A DNA stretch of 64,000 nt from the NCBI RefSeq assembly GCF_003473485.1, contig NC_053042.1, positions 56,631,762 to 56,695,761 of the forward strand. Reading direction: 5' to 3'. This DNA is from Medicago truncatula (Eukaryota; Streptophyta; Magnoliopsida; Fabales; Fabaceae). The notes under the pieces are model-generated. The model saw nothing but the letters and a program-made list of their open reading frames with translations, made no database searches and was not told the origin of the DNA. The position numbers and the translations under genes were made by a program. Each line of letters starts with the position of its first letter. The stretch's first letter is position 1. Shown piece by piece: positions 29,770 to 41,419 of this stretch.

Positions 29770-31565
29770 CACTTCCATGCTTTAGGGGATTTGATTTGCT
29801 TTGTACAGTACCAACTCCCTTATGTATCAAAATCTTGTTGAATCAGATTAGATCTTGCTTTTTGACTTTGTCTTTTACTTTCCAACCAGTGTACTGTTCA
29901 TGTCAGAAAAAGCATGGAGCAGGATCGAACTTTCTGAACTCAGGGGACTTCAGAATGTTTCTTTTGTTTCACTTAGGATGATTTGTAAGACTCTTATTTG
30001 ATGTAATCAAATTCTAATAGTGAAACATTTATGAAGTGCAGCGTGGAAAACATCTAGGATGATATTCTTAATGGAATATTCCTAATGTTTTGTACTTCAA
30101 ATATTCATAGTCTTGAATGAACATTAAATATACCCTTTTTGACTTTAATCAAATAAATGCCTTTATTCTTGATTGATCTTATTATATAATGATTAGCTTG
30201 GTGGTGGGACTATTTTTTGACCTTCTGTGCTGCTGTGCTGTTTTGGGTACTGCTAAGGTGTTCAATTTTACTGATTTTGTGTCCAGCTTTTCCAGTTTTT
30301 AGGAGCTGTTGCGATTGAATGGTGCTGTTTTTTATTTATGGCTCTGTCGACCACCTTTGTGAATGCACTAGGCTGCATTTGTAGTCCTGTTTCTGGCCAT
30401 TTATGTCGTGCTTTGCAGTCGGCTGTTATAATATATGTTGTTTTCAAAAAGAAAAAAAGAATGACCATCAGAGACTTGATAGAATCTGTTCATGCAAATT
30501 TTATACATAAGAGGTTATTTGACCAAGTTAGATCTTATATAATTTAGTAGGAACCAAGATGTGCTAATCTTACATATTATTTCACCATGTTATTTTTTTT
30601 TTTTGGCAGAAATGCTTTGGTTCAATATTTGAAAGGGTCGTGAAATCAAACTTAGTGAGAATGGCTCTAATGTGCATTGAGGGTTACAATTTTTGTAGAC
30701 AAGATATAGTGTAAAAAGTGTTTTGTCTTTGTCACCCAAATGTTTTCTATCATATATTTTGTTTTTGTAATTTACATATTGGCCGATCTGTGCCCCACAA
30801 ATGTTGTCTATAAAGAAAATTTTCGAAATGTATAATCACTAATAGGGGTAAAGGATATTATAATTACAATTAATATCATATGACTATTTTTGTACATTTA
30901 AGTAATATAAAATATAGTATTTTATTTATGTGTTTAAATGTATATGATATATTGTTTTTTGATTCTTAGCATTACATGTGATACAATGCTACTTCTATTC
31001 CTACTGAATAATGACCAAAGGTAACCACAATTTGATAACTTTTGAAATTATAATGACATGATAACTATGCATACTATTATGGCTGAAAGTTAGTGACATG
31101 TGCGTTCTAACATATTTCTCTTAAGAAAATTTAGTATTATAATGGGAATGTGTACTGACTACATCAAGATTGTGGGAATTTAAGGCACATCGTTGCTGAT
31201 ATATTTACAGCTTACACAAAAAATGTTGAGGTAATTTGAGAATTGGTGGCTGAACGGGAAATCATATGGTCTTCAAACTATTGTCTTCTAATTTTTATCT
31301 GAATGAATGACACTGATGTCATTAGTTTTGCTTTTGTAAGTTGTAATTGAGCTATTAAACGTTTGCTTTGGCCTATTACATTTATAATGTATATGACCCC
31401 GAGTGGAAATAGAGATATGGTTTTCATAATTTTGAATAAACAACATTGAAAGTACCTTCACAAAATATTGACTATTTATACAAAAAAAATGATAACATTA
31501 AAATTATAAATTGTAATTGAGCTATTAAAATTTTGCTTTGGCCTAATACATCTACAATGTATATG
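29770..31565. other. Right part of the older LTR-like repeat, then repeat-derived spacer
   Basis: Positions 29770-29985 continue the CTTCAGAATG-bearing repeat interrupted at 20501. Beyond that no intact gene is seen. Around 30310-30470 the sequence ending GCTGTTATAATATATGTTGT before an A-rich tract resembles the 3' end of a plant LINE, but this is weak. Around 31335-31410 lies a decayed copy of the pre-terminal Helitron sequence that occurs again at 31505-31575. Confidence 0.4.
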
Positions 31566-31596
31566 ACCCGTGCGGCAGCACGGGTGGAGAGTCTAG
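31566..31596 (+). mobile_element. Helitron 3' terminus (8-bp hairpin plus CTAG|T)
   Basis: ACCCGTGC (31566-31573), a 4-base loop, then GCACGGGT (31578-31585), followed by CTAG at 31593-31596 and T. The upstream sequence (GCTTTGGCCTAATACATC) is duplicated about 170 bases to the left, at 31360-31400, with a decayed end (GACCCCGAGTGG), suggesting two tandem Helitron ends of the same family. No helicase remnant is seen upstream, so it is probably non-autonomous. Confidence 0.78.
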
Positions 31597-31640
31597 TGTG
31601 AAATGAGTCAAAAGCTCAATTAAAATGGGACGGAGGGAGT
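31597..31640. repeat. Truncated Stowaway MITE end
   Basis: GGGACGGAGGGAG followed by TA (31641-31642) is the standard Stowaway right end. The left end is missing: the element is cut right next to the Helitron terminus at 31596. Confidence 0.55.
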
Positions 31641-31642
31641 AG

Positions 31643-34041
31643 TTACCTGATAGCTATATAAGGACTTTTTCTCTCTTCAAAAACTAATAGGTACCATAAT
31701 CAAATATGTATAAGTTGATCCACCATTCAAATTCATGTTATTTGGCTATCATGTTTCGTCCAAAAGTAAATAAAGTCTGGACATAAAATGTTTTAAATGG
31801 TAGCTCATTTGGCAGTTAAATATATATTATTGGGTAGCTAATTACTAAATATACTAACTTATATTAAAATAAAATAAAATTAGAACTCAAGAGTGCTTAA
31901 ATGAGATTACACGAGTCTCTTTTAGTATAACCAAGGTCTTGGGTTTGAATTCAGTCTTAGGCATGCAGCAGCGTTACAACATTCAAAAAGAAGAAAGAGT
32001 GGAAGACTCATTGGAATGGTTGATGGGAGGTGAAGATGAAGAAATAGTTGAAGACTCCTTTGACAAGATAGAATAACAATATTTAAAAAATTGAAAATTA
32101 TTTGTTGAGAGAGAGCGCAAAAAAAATAGAAATTTGTTGGAGAAAAAGATATTAACTAACAAATGTTTGTTACAAGATGAAGATAACATGTTAATAGAGA
32201 GAAAGTGTGTGCAAAAAATAAGAACATATTAGTAGATTAAAATGATGGTATAACATGAAGAAAAGGTGCAAAAATACACTTCATTGTTTTGATGTTAATA
32301 TTCTAAAATGCCACTTAAAAAAGAACAGATGGAGTAATTAATTATAATAAATAAATATGTTTAAATGCATTGGTGATGCCACACACAAGCTTGTGCGAGC
32401 TCGTGCCTGCACAAATATTTTCATTTTGTTTGTCGTATCTCATCCCACCTCCACCCACTATAATAAACTTACGTTGGTTTTGTTGAAGATTAAAATGGTT
32501 GTACAGTTCCCTTTATATTTTTTTTTGTCCTAGATAGTTTTCATATGTTATGCAATAGTGTAGTGATATTTGTACTTTTACTTTCAACTTTGATGACATC
32601 TTAGATGGAGTAGGAATCATTATGTGTTGAAATATTTACTTTTGGACTCATTCTTGATACTACTAGTGACAAGTATAATAGTCGAAAAAACTTTGCTATT
32701 ATCAAGAATGAGTTGCGAAATCATATGAGATTAATAGTTAAATGGTTGTTAGTTATTTATCTATTAGAGAGAATTTTTTTTTTTTTTTAGTGAATCATGC
32801 AATATTTTTTCTTTCAAAAATAAAATGTTTTTATTGAGATTGAAATGCAATATTTCCAATACAATTGTGATGTATATTTTTGCTTTTAAAAATAAAATAA
32901 AATGTATATTTAATGCTATAAATTATATATATATTGTGCCTGCATTATTCAAAATTTCTGCCGCTATTGTTTAAATGTTTATGATTCTACCTTGCCATCC
33001 ACATGTAACTTTTTTTGTCAAAAAAAAAAAAATCCACATGTAACTTTTCTTACATATTTGATTTTGATTTTTTATTCTCAAATGTATGTATATAAGATTA
33101 ATAGATATAGATATTAAAAAGGAAAAAAATAAAATTTGACAGATAAATTTATTTTTGTTTTTTCGATACGTTCAATCTCTATAGTAACTAAACATCGTCA
33201 AGATAAGATTCATAAAGATATATATTTTAGTTTTTCTTTATATTTGACTCTCGTAGAATCGCCCACTACGAACATATAAACATCGTCAAGATAAGATTCA
33301 TAAAGATATATATTTTAGTTTTTCTTTATATTTGACTCTCGTAGAATCGCCCACTACGAACATATCAATTTTTATAGAATGTGGGGGGGGGGGGGATAAA
33401 GCAATCCCTTTTTTTGTTGTTTTATATAAATAATTATAATCCAATAGACTTGTATGTATAGCAAATGGACTTCTAACGATCCGTACAATAAATGGATGAA
33501 CACGATAGATGATGGATAAATTATTAATTTTGCCACCTCTAACTGTATGTTAGTTCTTTTTTTACCAATAATTGAATGTTAGTTGGATAACGGAATTATA
33601 GCAAACTGCTAGAGCTTACTCAGAATATTGTTGGAATCTCTCGTAATTGCTCGGGCAAAACCTAAAAACAAGGAAGTTAGAACAAGTATTTTATTCTTGC
33701 AGTTTTTACGGGAGCATCTTTTTTAAAACACCAGTTTTGTAACCTTGTGCTCCTAATACCAGCAAATAATGTACAACTTCGGTATGCCCATGACCACCAG
33801 GCAAATTAAATACATTAAGGAAAACGAAGTGCATAAAAGGCTGAAGTAACAGATTTGGTACCAGGTTCATAATGTTTCCTTGCATCCACTGCAAACAAAT
33901 TAGAGCCCGGTCAACGCCAAAATGACCATTCAGGCTTGTCCTAGACCAGCTCTACTAAAGATGAGATTCCAAAAAAATTCACCTTGCATGGCCACAATCA
34001 AGATATTACAGAAGACGGTGCTCGGATTTGCAGAATGTAAA
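31643..34041. other. Gene-free AT-rich spacer
   Basis: No supported gene. It contains a 176-bp tandem duplication (33191-33366), a run of about 13 G near 33383-33395 and many A/T runs. A minus-strand frame at 33706-33894 contains GHGHTEVVHYLLVLGA, which looks like one ankyrin-repeat helix pair, but there is no supporting context. The part nearest 34042 should contain the PBS1 3' UTR. Confidence 0.45.
33191..33366 (+). repeat. 88-bp perfect or near-perfect tandem duplication
   Basis: The unit starting AACATCGTCAAGATAAGATT is present at 33191 and again at 33279 with essentially no differences, so it is recent. Each copy holds GAATCGCCCACTACGAAC near its end. Confidence 0.95.
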
Positions 34042-37000
34042 CTAGGCATTAGAAGCATCAAAACTGCCCTGCACACTCTGTCGTCTTTTTTCTCTTAAGT
34101 TCTCTCCCCACATCTTGGCTTCAGCCACAGCACGTTCTCTATCAAGATCCCTGTTTAACATCCTTGCAGTTTCACGTGGGGAGTCATCTTTCTCAGATCC
34201 TTCCAAATCCCATCTGCGTCCAGATCCTCCACCTTCATCATTTTTTAATATTCTTCCACCTTTATCATCTCTATTCCTTTTCTCATCACCAGTTCCCTTA
34301 TTATTACCAATACTAGCATTGTTGGTATCATGTGCCTGGTTGGCAAGATAAGAGAGGGCTGTCACCACATCCCCAATCAGAGGACGTGCAGCTGCCTGCT
34401 CTTGAATGCACATTGATGCCACAGCTAGAGCTTGGTAAAGACCTCGCATGGGATACCGCCCCTGCAACCGTGGATCTGCCAACTTTGAAAACTTCCTACG
34501 GTCATTGAACAAAGGCCGTGCCTGCTCAAAAATATGAAACCACCATTATCACTCCACTGTTATGCAATCATAAGTTGATGCAAGATAAATTAACTTAAAA
34601 TGACAGGAAAATATCATAGAACTACCCATGTGACAAGGTTTTGTTCTCCATGGGGGCGGGTGCTGTCAATGGCTTTACGGCCAGTAATTAGCTCCAAAAA
34701 GACTACACCAAAACTATATACATCTGATTTTACAGTTAGTTGTCCAGTCATAGCATATTCAGGAGCACAGTAACCATAAGTTCCCATGACACGAGTGGAA
34801 ACATGTGATTTGTCCCCAACAGGACCAAGCTTAGCCAAACCAAAGTCAGAAAGCTTTGGATGATAACCTTCATCAAGTAATATATTAGATGACTTGAAGT
34901 CCCTGTAAATTACTGGAGGATTTGCCTTGTCATGTAGGTATTCCAATCCTTTTGCGGCACCAGCAGCTATTTTCATTCTAGTGTTCCAATCTAATGGTTC
35001 CTTATCCGCAGGGAGATCTGCATGAGTCGATAAACAATGAGTTAACACAAGTTTTTATCAAGTTAAATGCATTATGTTCTTGTCAATAAAAGAAGTTAAA
35101 TGTGTTATGTTTTAAGAATGCAGTGATGTACAAACAGCATTTATCCTCTATTCTTCCCAAATTTAGGGACACTTCCCAATCATCAGAAGACAAAAACAGT
35201 AAAGGATAAACCAAAACACCTCTAGCAGACAATACAATGATTATCAAATGTATGGTATTCCTTTTCTGTAATTCGGAATCTAAAAGGAAGGCTATTCCGC
35301 ACACCAAGTTGATCAAGCTTCTCAGGAAACCTTTTCGAGTTGATCATACATATAAACTTTCTAGTGTGAAAATTATTCTTTCTATTATCTCTTGAAGGAG
35401 CTAACATGCATCCCTTAAGCAGTTCAAGATGCATTTATCCATCCTTCTTGTAGAATCTATGGCATAGATTTGTGAAAATTTCATTAGTCATTAGTGACAA
35501 AATCTGATACTTTATGACACCTAGATCTTGCAATTACAAGACTTGATAACACAATAATGACCTCACTTTTTTCACCTTTTCCAACGTGAATAAGTGGGGC
35601 GTCCGGGGTTCGAACCCCGGCCCCTGCATATAACAATGCATGTCCTTGCCAACTGAGCTATGCTCACGGGGACTAATGACCTCACTTTTATATTCTATCA
35701 ACCAAGAAATTCAATTGATGTTCAGGTTCCAGATCTTACAATGGGAATGCATTTCATTTCAACTCTTATTTTTTTTAAGAGGCGTTTCACTTTGTTGATT
35801 ATTCTTTATTTATTATGGTTGATTTAGTTTGCTTATTTTGCTTTATTGAGAGATTTTCTCTTGTACATAAGTTTGTATACATCATTGTAATAAACATGTC
35901 ATTCATTCTGAATCATTTAAGTTGGTATCAGAGCCTCTTCAAGATCCATTGGGCCACCTGCTATCAGGTTTCCGCTATCGGGCCACCCACCAGTTATGTA
36001 CACGAAACAAGCTCAATAGTGCTAGTCGTGAGGGGGTGTGTTAAGTGTCCCACATCGGATAGGAGATGGTCTGACAATGTGTTTATAAGTGAGGGCAATC
36101 CTCACCTCAAAAGCCGGTTTTATGGGGTTGTGTTAGGTCCAACCATGATTTCTATGTTGGTACTAGATGGTTCGGTTTTGGCTCTATTTTCGATTTTAGG
36201 GTTCCATCACCGAAGCCTTGCCGGTAACACGCGCTCCATCATCGTAATCAGAGCCCTCCGATCTGCCATCTCTAGTAACCGTGCAGCCGTATTATTTCTC
36301 ATGCGCCGCCAACAATAGTCCACCTTACGAGCGTGTGTGTGCCATTCACCGCCCTCTGATGGTCCGTTTTCTACGGCGGTTGTGTTAGGCCCAACCACGA
36401 CTTCTAAGTTGGTACCAGAGCAATATGGTTCGGTTCTGGCTTTATTTTCGATTTTAGGGTTCCATCACCGGAGCCTTGACGGTGACACACGCTCCACCAT
36501 CGTGATCAGAGCCCTCCGATCTGCCATCTCCAGTAACCGTGCAGCCGTATTATTTCTCATGCGCCGCCAACAATGGTCCACCTTACGCGCGTGTGTGGGC
36601 CATGCGCCGCCCTCTGATGGTCCGTTTTCTACGGCGATTTTTCCAACACGCTCGGTTTTTGGTCCTGATTCTTTTGGTATCCCTTCCAGACTTCCAGTTA
36701 TTAGGTCTCATGTTTGGGGAGCGTTTCAGTAGTTTTTCGCTTCAGCTGTGTCGGGTTCTCATAGTTTCTGTTTCTTAGCATTGAAACTTTCAGTTGGTTG
36801 ACTGTTTCTGCAATGCTAGACAACGTTTGAGAAAAGTTTTGGAGTTTTTTGTGATCGTGAACATTTGTCTACTGTGTATATTTGCACATTCATCGCTATT
36901 GTTGAACACTCTACGGTTTGTTTGGTCCGTTATTTAGTTTGTATATGATGGCTGCTCAAGAGGTTTGCAGACGTTCTTTCTTTGAGGATACACCTTCCTT

Positions 37001-40000
37001 TACAACACCAACTACATCAAATTCTAACTCTCAAATGTTACCAATTCCTTGATTTGAACCATTTGTCCATACTTAGCGACCTCCATAGCCACAGAGTCGT
37101 CCTGAGTTCCATCTTATGGTGTTACTTATGGACGTCGACATGTTGCAGCTCCAGAGAGTGCTCCTACCGATTTTGACAATATTGTTCAAGAAACTACCCC
37201 TACTATTTCTGATGATTCAGGTTCTGTTCCAATCCTTTCTCCCGTTGTTGACCCACCTAATCCTTCAATCGACTTACCTATTGCTCTTCGTAAAGCTAAT
37301 CGGTCTACTTCTAATCTGCATCCTATATATAATTTTTTGAGTTATCATTGCTTGTCTCCATTGCATCATGTTTTTGTGTCTACTATCTCTATTCCTAAGA
37401 CCGTCAAGGAAGCATTGGCTCATCCAGGATGGCGGCAAGCATTGATTGCTGAAATGAATGCATTGGAGTCTAGTAGTGCATGGAAGCTTGTTCCACTTCC
37501 TCATGGAAAATCTGAAGTTGGTTGTCGATGGGTCTTTGCTATAAAGTAGGCCCTGATGGACAGGTAGACTGTTTGAAAGCTCGATTAGTAGCAAAAAGAT
37601 ACACTCAAATTTATGGCCTTGACTACATTGACACCTTTTCTCCAGTTGCTAAAATGGCCTTTGTTCGTCTTTTCTTGTCAATGGTTGTTGTGAAACATTG
37701 GCCTTTGTATCAACTTAATATTAAAAATGCATTCATGCATGGTGACTTACAAGATGAGATTTATATGGAGCAACCACCGGCTTTATTGCTCGGGGGAGTA
37801 TGGCCTTGTTTGCATGTTACAAAAATCATTGTATGGTTTAAAACAATCACCTCGGGCTTGGTTCAGAAAATTCAGCAAGGTTATTCAACAGTTTGCCATG
37901 ATTCGTAGTGAAACATATCATTATGTATTCTTTAAACATTCATCTTTGAACAAAGTCATCTATTTGGTTGTATATGTAGATGATATTGTTATTACCGGTA
38001 ATGATCAAGAACGCATTAAAGACCTAAAGCAGCATTTATTCAGCCACTTTCAAACAAAAGATTTAGGTCAATTGCGTTATTTTATTGAGATTGAAGTAGC
38101 TCAGTCCCAAGAAGGCATTGTTACTTCTCAGAGAAAATATTTTGGAAGAGACAAGGATGCTTGATTGTAAATGTAAACCAGTTGATACTCCTATGGACCC
38201 CAATGTGAAGCTTTTACTGAATCAAGTAGAGTTGTATTCTAACCCAGGCAGATGAGGTTAGTTGGGAAGCTGAATTATCTCACTGCGACTAGACCAGATA
38301 CTTTGTTTGTTGTTAGTGTTGTAAGTCAATTTCTGAACTCACCTTGTGATAGCCATTCGACTGTTGTAGTTCGAATCTTGAGGTATATTAAAGGGTCACC
38401 TGGAAAAGGACTTATTTATTCAGACAGAGGCCATAACAATATTGTTGGATATTCAGATGCAGATTGAGCAGGTGATGTTAATGATAGAATATCTAGTTCA
38501 GGTTATTGTGTTTTAATGGGAGGAAACTTAATTTCATGGGAAAGTAAAAAGCAAATTGTAGTGCTGTGGCACATGATACTTGTGAACTTTTATGGTTGAA
38601 GCATTTGTTAGAAGAGTTAAAATTTTGTGAATTGGGCCATATGGAACTTAAATGTGATAATCAATCGACGTTGCATCTTTCGTCAAATCCCATTTTTCAT
38701 GAGAGGACTAAACACATAGAAGTTGATTGCCACTTTATCAGAGAGAAGATCCTTTCCGACATCATTAAAACCTCTTCAATAAGCTCCAATGATCAACTAG
38801 CCGATATCTTCACCAAACCTCTACAAGGACCTCAGATTGATTGAATATGTAACAAGCTGGATGCATATGATATATATGCTCCAGCTTGAGGGGGGGTTGT
38901 TGATTATTCTCTATTTATTATGGTTGATTTAGTTTTCTTATTTTGCTTTATTGAGAGATTCTCTCTTGTATATAAGCTTGTATACATCATTGTGTAATAA
39001 ACAAGTCATTCATTCTAAATCATTTAAGTCACTTCAACTCTTATTCATTCTTGCAAACATCTCTAGTAAATATATTTCCATATAAGAAAGCTAAAACAAT
39101 TAATAAAGTACCGTCGTTGTAGGAATTGCTATCAAGGTTTTCGGACCAGGTCTATACACGCACGCTCACGGTCAAGCTTGTACTTTGAGAAGAAGGCTAA
39201 AACAATTAATAAAGTACCTTCAAGCTTGTACTTCTGAATTTGAAATTCTTATCTCATTATCATTATTTTCACATGTTTAAATCATAATTCTGAAAACACT
39301 TATTGTTTAAAACATTCCGTTAATTTATTTATTTGTAATATATGAAATTTTGGAAGGAGTCTTAAGGCATTCTACTTTATTCAGAACGAACTAACATGTA
39401 GTTTTCTCTGTCAAAAAGCCTGGCTCCAATCCAAAAGCTAAGCCTCAACGATCCCCTCTACCTCAATAAATAAAAAAAGGCAGCCTAATGCACGAGACTC
39501 CCATCAGGGGTCTGAGGAGGGTAGATGTATGCAGTCTTACCCCCGAGCGGAGAGGCTGTACACGTACGCATCTCTACCTCTCCACAAACTTAAATAGGAG
39601 GGAGGGAGAGAGATTACTAAACAAGAAAAGTTACCAAGTTGTATAAAGGCTTAAACTAATTTCAATTATTTTCATTTTATAGCTGACTCTTATTGTTGCT
39701 GACACTTTTTTGAGGGATGCCACAATAAATCATACTAATCAATGTGTCGGATGATTTGCTAAACAAACTACAATTTCAATTCATGATCATGCTATCCTAC
39801 TGCCAGCTTCTATGTGACAATCAACTATAGTCATATACATTAGAAAGGAGCAGCATGGAAAATATTAACTAGATACCGTGAAGATGGTCTTCCAACGATC
39901 CCAATGGCATAAATTCATAAACTAGGAGGCGTTGGTCGCCATCGGCACAGTATCCAATGAGACTGACAAGGTTAGGGCTGTGTAGAAGACTGAGCATGAG

Positions 40001-40776
40001 AACCTCGACAAGGAACTCCCGATTACCCTGGAGACCGTTTCTGTCCAACTGTTTAACAGCAACAGCCTGTAATAGGATAAGATAAGATAAGATAATGAGA
40101 ATGGTTTGTAATTGTAGGATAAGAAAGTTGAAAGAAGGATGGAAGCATAGAAGGATATAATACCTGACCCGTGGTTTCGAGGCGTCCCTTGTAGACCCTT
40201 CCGAAACCACCTTCCCCTAAAAAGGACTGAGGCCTGAAGTTTTTGGTAGCAGCGGCAAGTTCACGGAAAGTAAAAGTTTGAGCGGCAATTTGGCCAGGTG
40301 GTCCGTCTTTGAGAGCAGCAGGTAATTGCAATTGCAATTGCAATTCCCTTTTGGAAGATCCATTACTTGTTGACCGCAGCTTCTCCACTCCTCCTGAATT
40401 GGAGGAAAAGGCATAATTATTAACTGACTCATGGTCATGTGAAGTCAACTTCAACTTTTAACTTAAACTAAGATGGATCTGATTTCCTAGATAAATATAT
40501 TTATCTATTTATTTGTAAAGAAAGAAAGAATTGGATTGGATTGGAATAACATAATCAATCATCAGATCAGAATGAGAAACATACATACATACATACATAC
40601 AGATAGATCATCATGAATATAATATAAAGGAATAAAAACTGACCAGAGGGTCCGGAAGAGGGCAATCTAGAAATATTATTATGATCGTGATGATGATGAT
40701 GGGTTTCCTGATGTTGATGCTGATTAGGATTCAACTTCTCATCCTCCTTGGAATCGAAACACGAAAAACAACCCAT
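34042..40776 (-). CDS. PBS1: PBS1 receptor-like cytoplasmic kinase (RLCK VII), 474 aa
   Basis: Five exons: 40776-40644, 40393-40164, 40066-39877, 35017-34626 and 34521-34042, all GT-AG and in phase (1425 nt). The N-terminus [17 protein letters not shown] carries the Gly2/Cys3/Cys6 acylation signal for plasma-membrane attachment. The kinase domain has the G-loop GEGGFG (104-109), Lys126 in [14 protein letters not shown] with Asp224 (242-244 is DFG) and the activation segment GDKSHVS at 252-258. GDKSHVS is the site where the Pseudomonas protease AvrPphB cuts Arabidopsis PBS1, cleavage that the NLR RPS5 senses. The C-terminal tail ([20 protein letters not shown]) also matches PBS1 rather than PBL27. 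Compared with Arabidopsis PBS1 (456 aa) it has a His-rich stretch after residue 20. Intron 3 is 4.86 kb because it holds a SINE and a copia element. No coding lesion is visible. Confidence 0.97.
35571..35673 (-). mobile_element. tRNA-derived SINE with 16-bp target duplication
   Basis: On the minus strand the element starts GTCCCCGTGAGCATAGCTCA and contains a pol III box A (TAGCTCAGTTGG) and box B (GGTTCGAACCC). It ends in CACTTATTCACGTTGG and an A-rich tail. It is flanked by TAATGACCTCACTTTT at 35555-35570 and 35674-35689, a perfect 16-bp duplication as LINE-mediated insertion produces. The sequence type is that of Au-like plant SINEs, but at 103 bp it is short and seems to lack the usual 3' region. 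It sits in PBS1 intron 3 in the same orientation as the gene. Confidence 0.92.
36128..36637 (+). repeat. ~252-bp tandem duplication in the copia leader
   Basis: A unit starting TTGTGTTAGG (36128 and 36380) and including GATTTTAGGGTTCCATCACC and AACCGTGCAGCCGTATTATT occurs twice with about 7-8% divergence. It replaces the region where gag would be expected and has no recognisable coding function. Confidence 0.88.
37337..38844 (+). pseudogene. Copia reverse transcriptase/RNase H remnant
   Basis: Read across at least four frame breaks, the segment shows [20 protein letters not shown] (RT entry), [48 protein letters not shown], the catalytic YVDDIVITG (~37973-38000), and then the RNase H part VVYVDD...[26 protein letters not shown]-like (with a TGA for Trp near 38466) and [20 protein letters not shown]. 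Domain order is that of Ty1/copia pol. The frameshifts near 37547, 37790, 38160 and 38555 leave it inactive. Confidence 0.88.
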
Positions 40777-41395
40777 TCAATCAATTCAAGGGCAGGCTCA
40801 TCTCCCAATTCTACAAATAGATAGGTAGATTCGATTGATTGATTGATTCTCTAATTATCAATATCAAAAATCATAAATAAATAAATATATTAACAAATCA
40901 AAATTAAAAAGCCTTGGTGGTGGCCGAACAAACAAAAACAGAGTAACCTAAGCTTAAGCTTTTGGGATTATTACAAACAACTAGCAAAGACTTTGATTAG
41001 ACTGACAGCAGGGAGCGAGCGAGCGAGAAAGGGAATGATCTTGTAGTGATCACACTTACCACGCGGCTTTCTCTTTTTAACTCCATCGATAGAAACCCCC
41101 AAAATATTCCGTCATCAATTAACACACACACTTTTTTAAATTACTCTTTTAAATCTTTTTTTGTTTTTACTGGGTCTACCTGCTAGGATGCTTTCTAAAA
41201 ACACTTAAAATCGTTTGAAAACACTATTTTTAATCTTTTTTTTAAGAATAAATTAAAATAATATTGACTATTGCTTTTTTCTCTTAAAATCACTATTTCA
41301 TTAGGAATGTTTTTTTTTTATATATATATATATATTTAGATGGACATAAGTATTTATATATATATTTAGATTAACACTTAGGTCGGTAGATGTTC
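40777..41395 (-). other. PBS1 upstream region
   Basis: This should contain the 5' UTR and promoter. A GATTGATTGATT repeat (40835) and GAGCGAGCGAG near 41018 are visible. Inside the gene, intron 1 carries an (ACAT)n microsatellite near 40582. No TATA element could be fixed with confidence. Confidence 0.4.
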
Positions 41396-41419
41396 TGGTA
41401 TACGGCTCTCTCATGCATG

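Larger units (their letters stand above)
35793..39029 (+). mobile_element. Degenerate Ty1/copia element in PBS1 intron 3 (3.2 kb)
   Basis: Short LTRs 35793-35922 (130 bp) and 38898-39029 (132 bp) start TGTTGATTATTC and are about 93% alike. TGGTATCAGAGC follows the left LTR (35923-35934) as an initiator-Met primer-binding site, and CTTGAGGGGGGG (38886-38897) precedes the right LTR as the polypurine tract. CACTT occurs on both outer sides (35788-35792, 39030-39034), giving a probable 5-bp duplication. The LTR then ends AAGT and not CA, so the ends may be off by a few bases. The inside lacks gag, protease and integrase. The element runs antisense to PBS1. Confidence 0.9.

Noticed and set aside
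29706..29981. Cys-rich secreted peptide gene
   Set aside because: The frame crosses the boundary between the solo LTR and the older repeat at 29764, so it is a chance frame. The Cys spacing also does not fit a nodule Cys-rich peptide.
33706..33894. Ankyrin-repeat gene
   Set aside because: Only one possible repeat (GHTEVVHYLL) is seen, with no neighbouring repeats or splice context; too little to call.
34862..34910. Phe in YRDFKSSN as a damaged kinase motif
   Set aside because: Arabidopsis PBS1 also has Phe after the catalytic Asp at this place, so it is normal for the family.
34614..35048. Stand-alone kinase gene
   Set aside because: It is exon 4 of PBS1 read into its introns; the ATG at 35048 lies in intron 3.
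35571..35673. tRNA gene
   Set aside because: It has pol III boxes A and B and starts like a tRNA, but has no proper anticodon arm or acceptor pairing, ends in an A-rich tail and has a 16-bp target duplication. It is a SINE.
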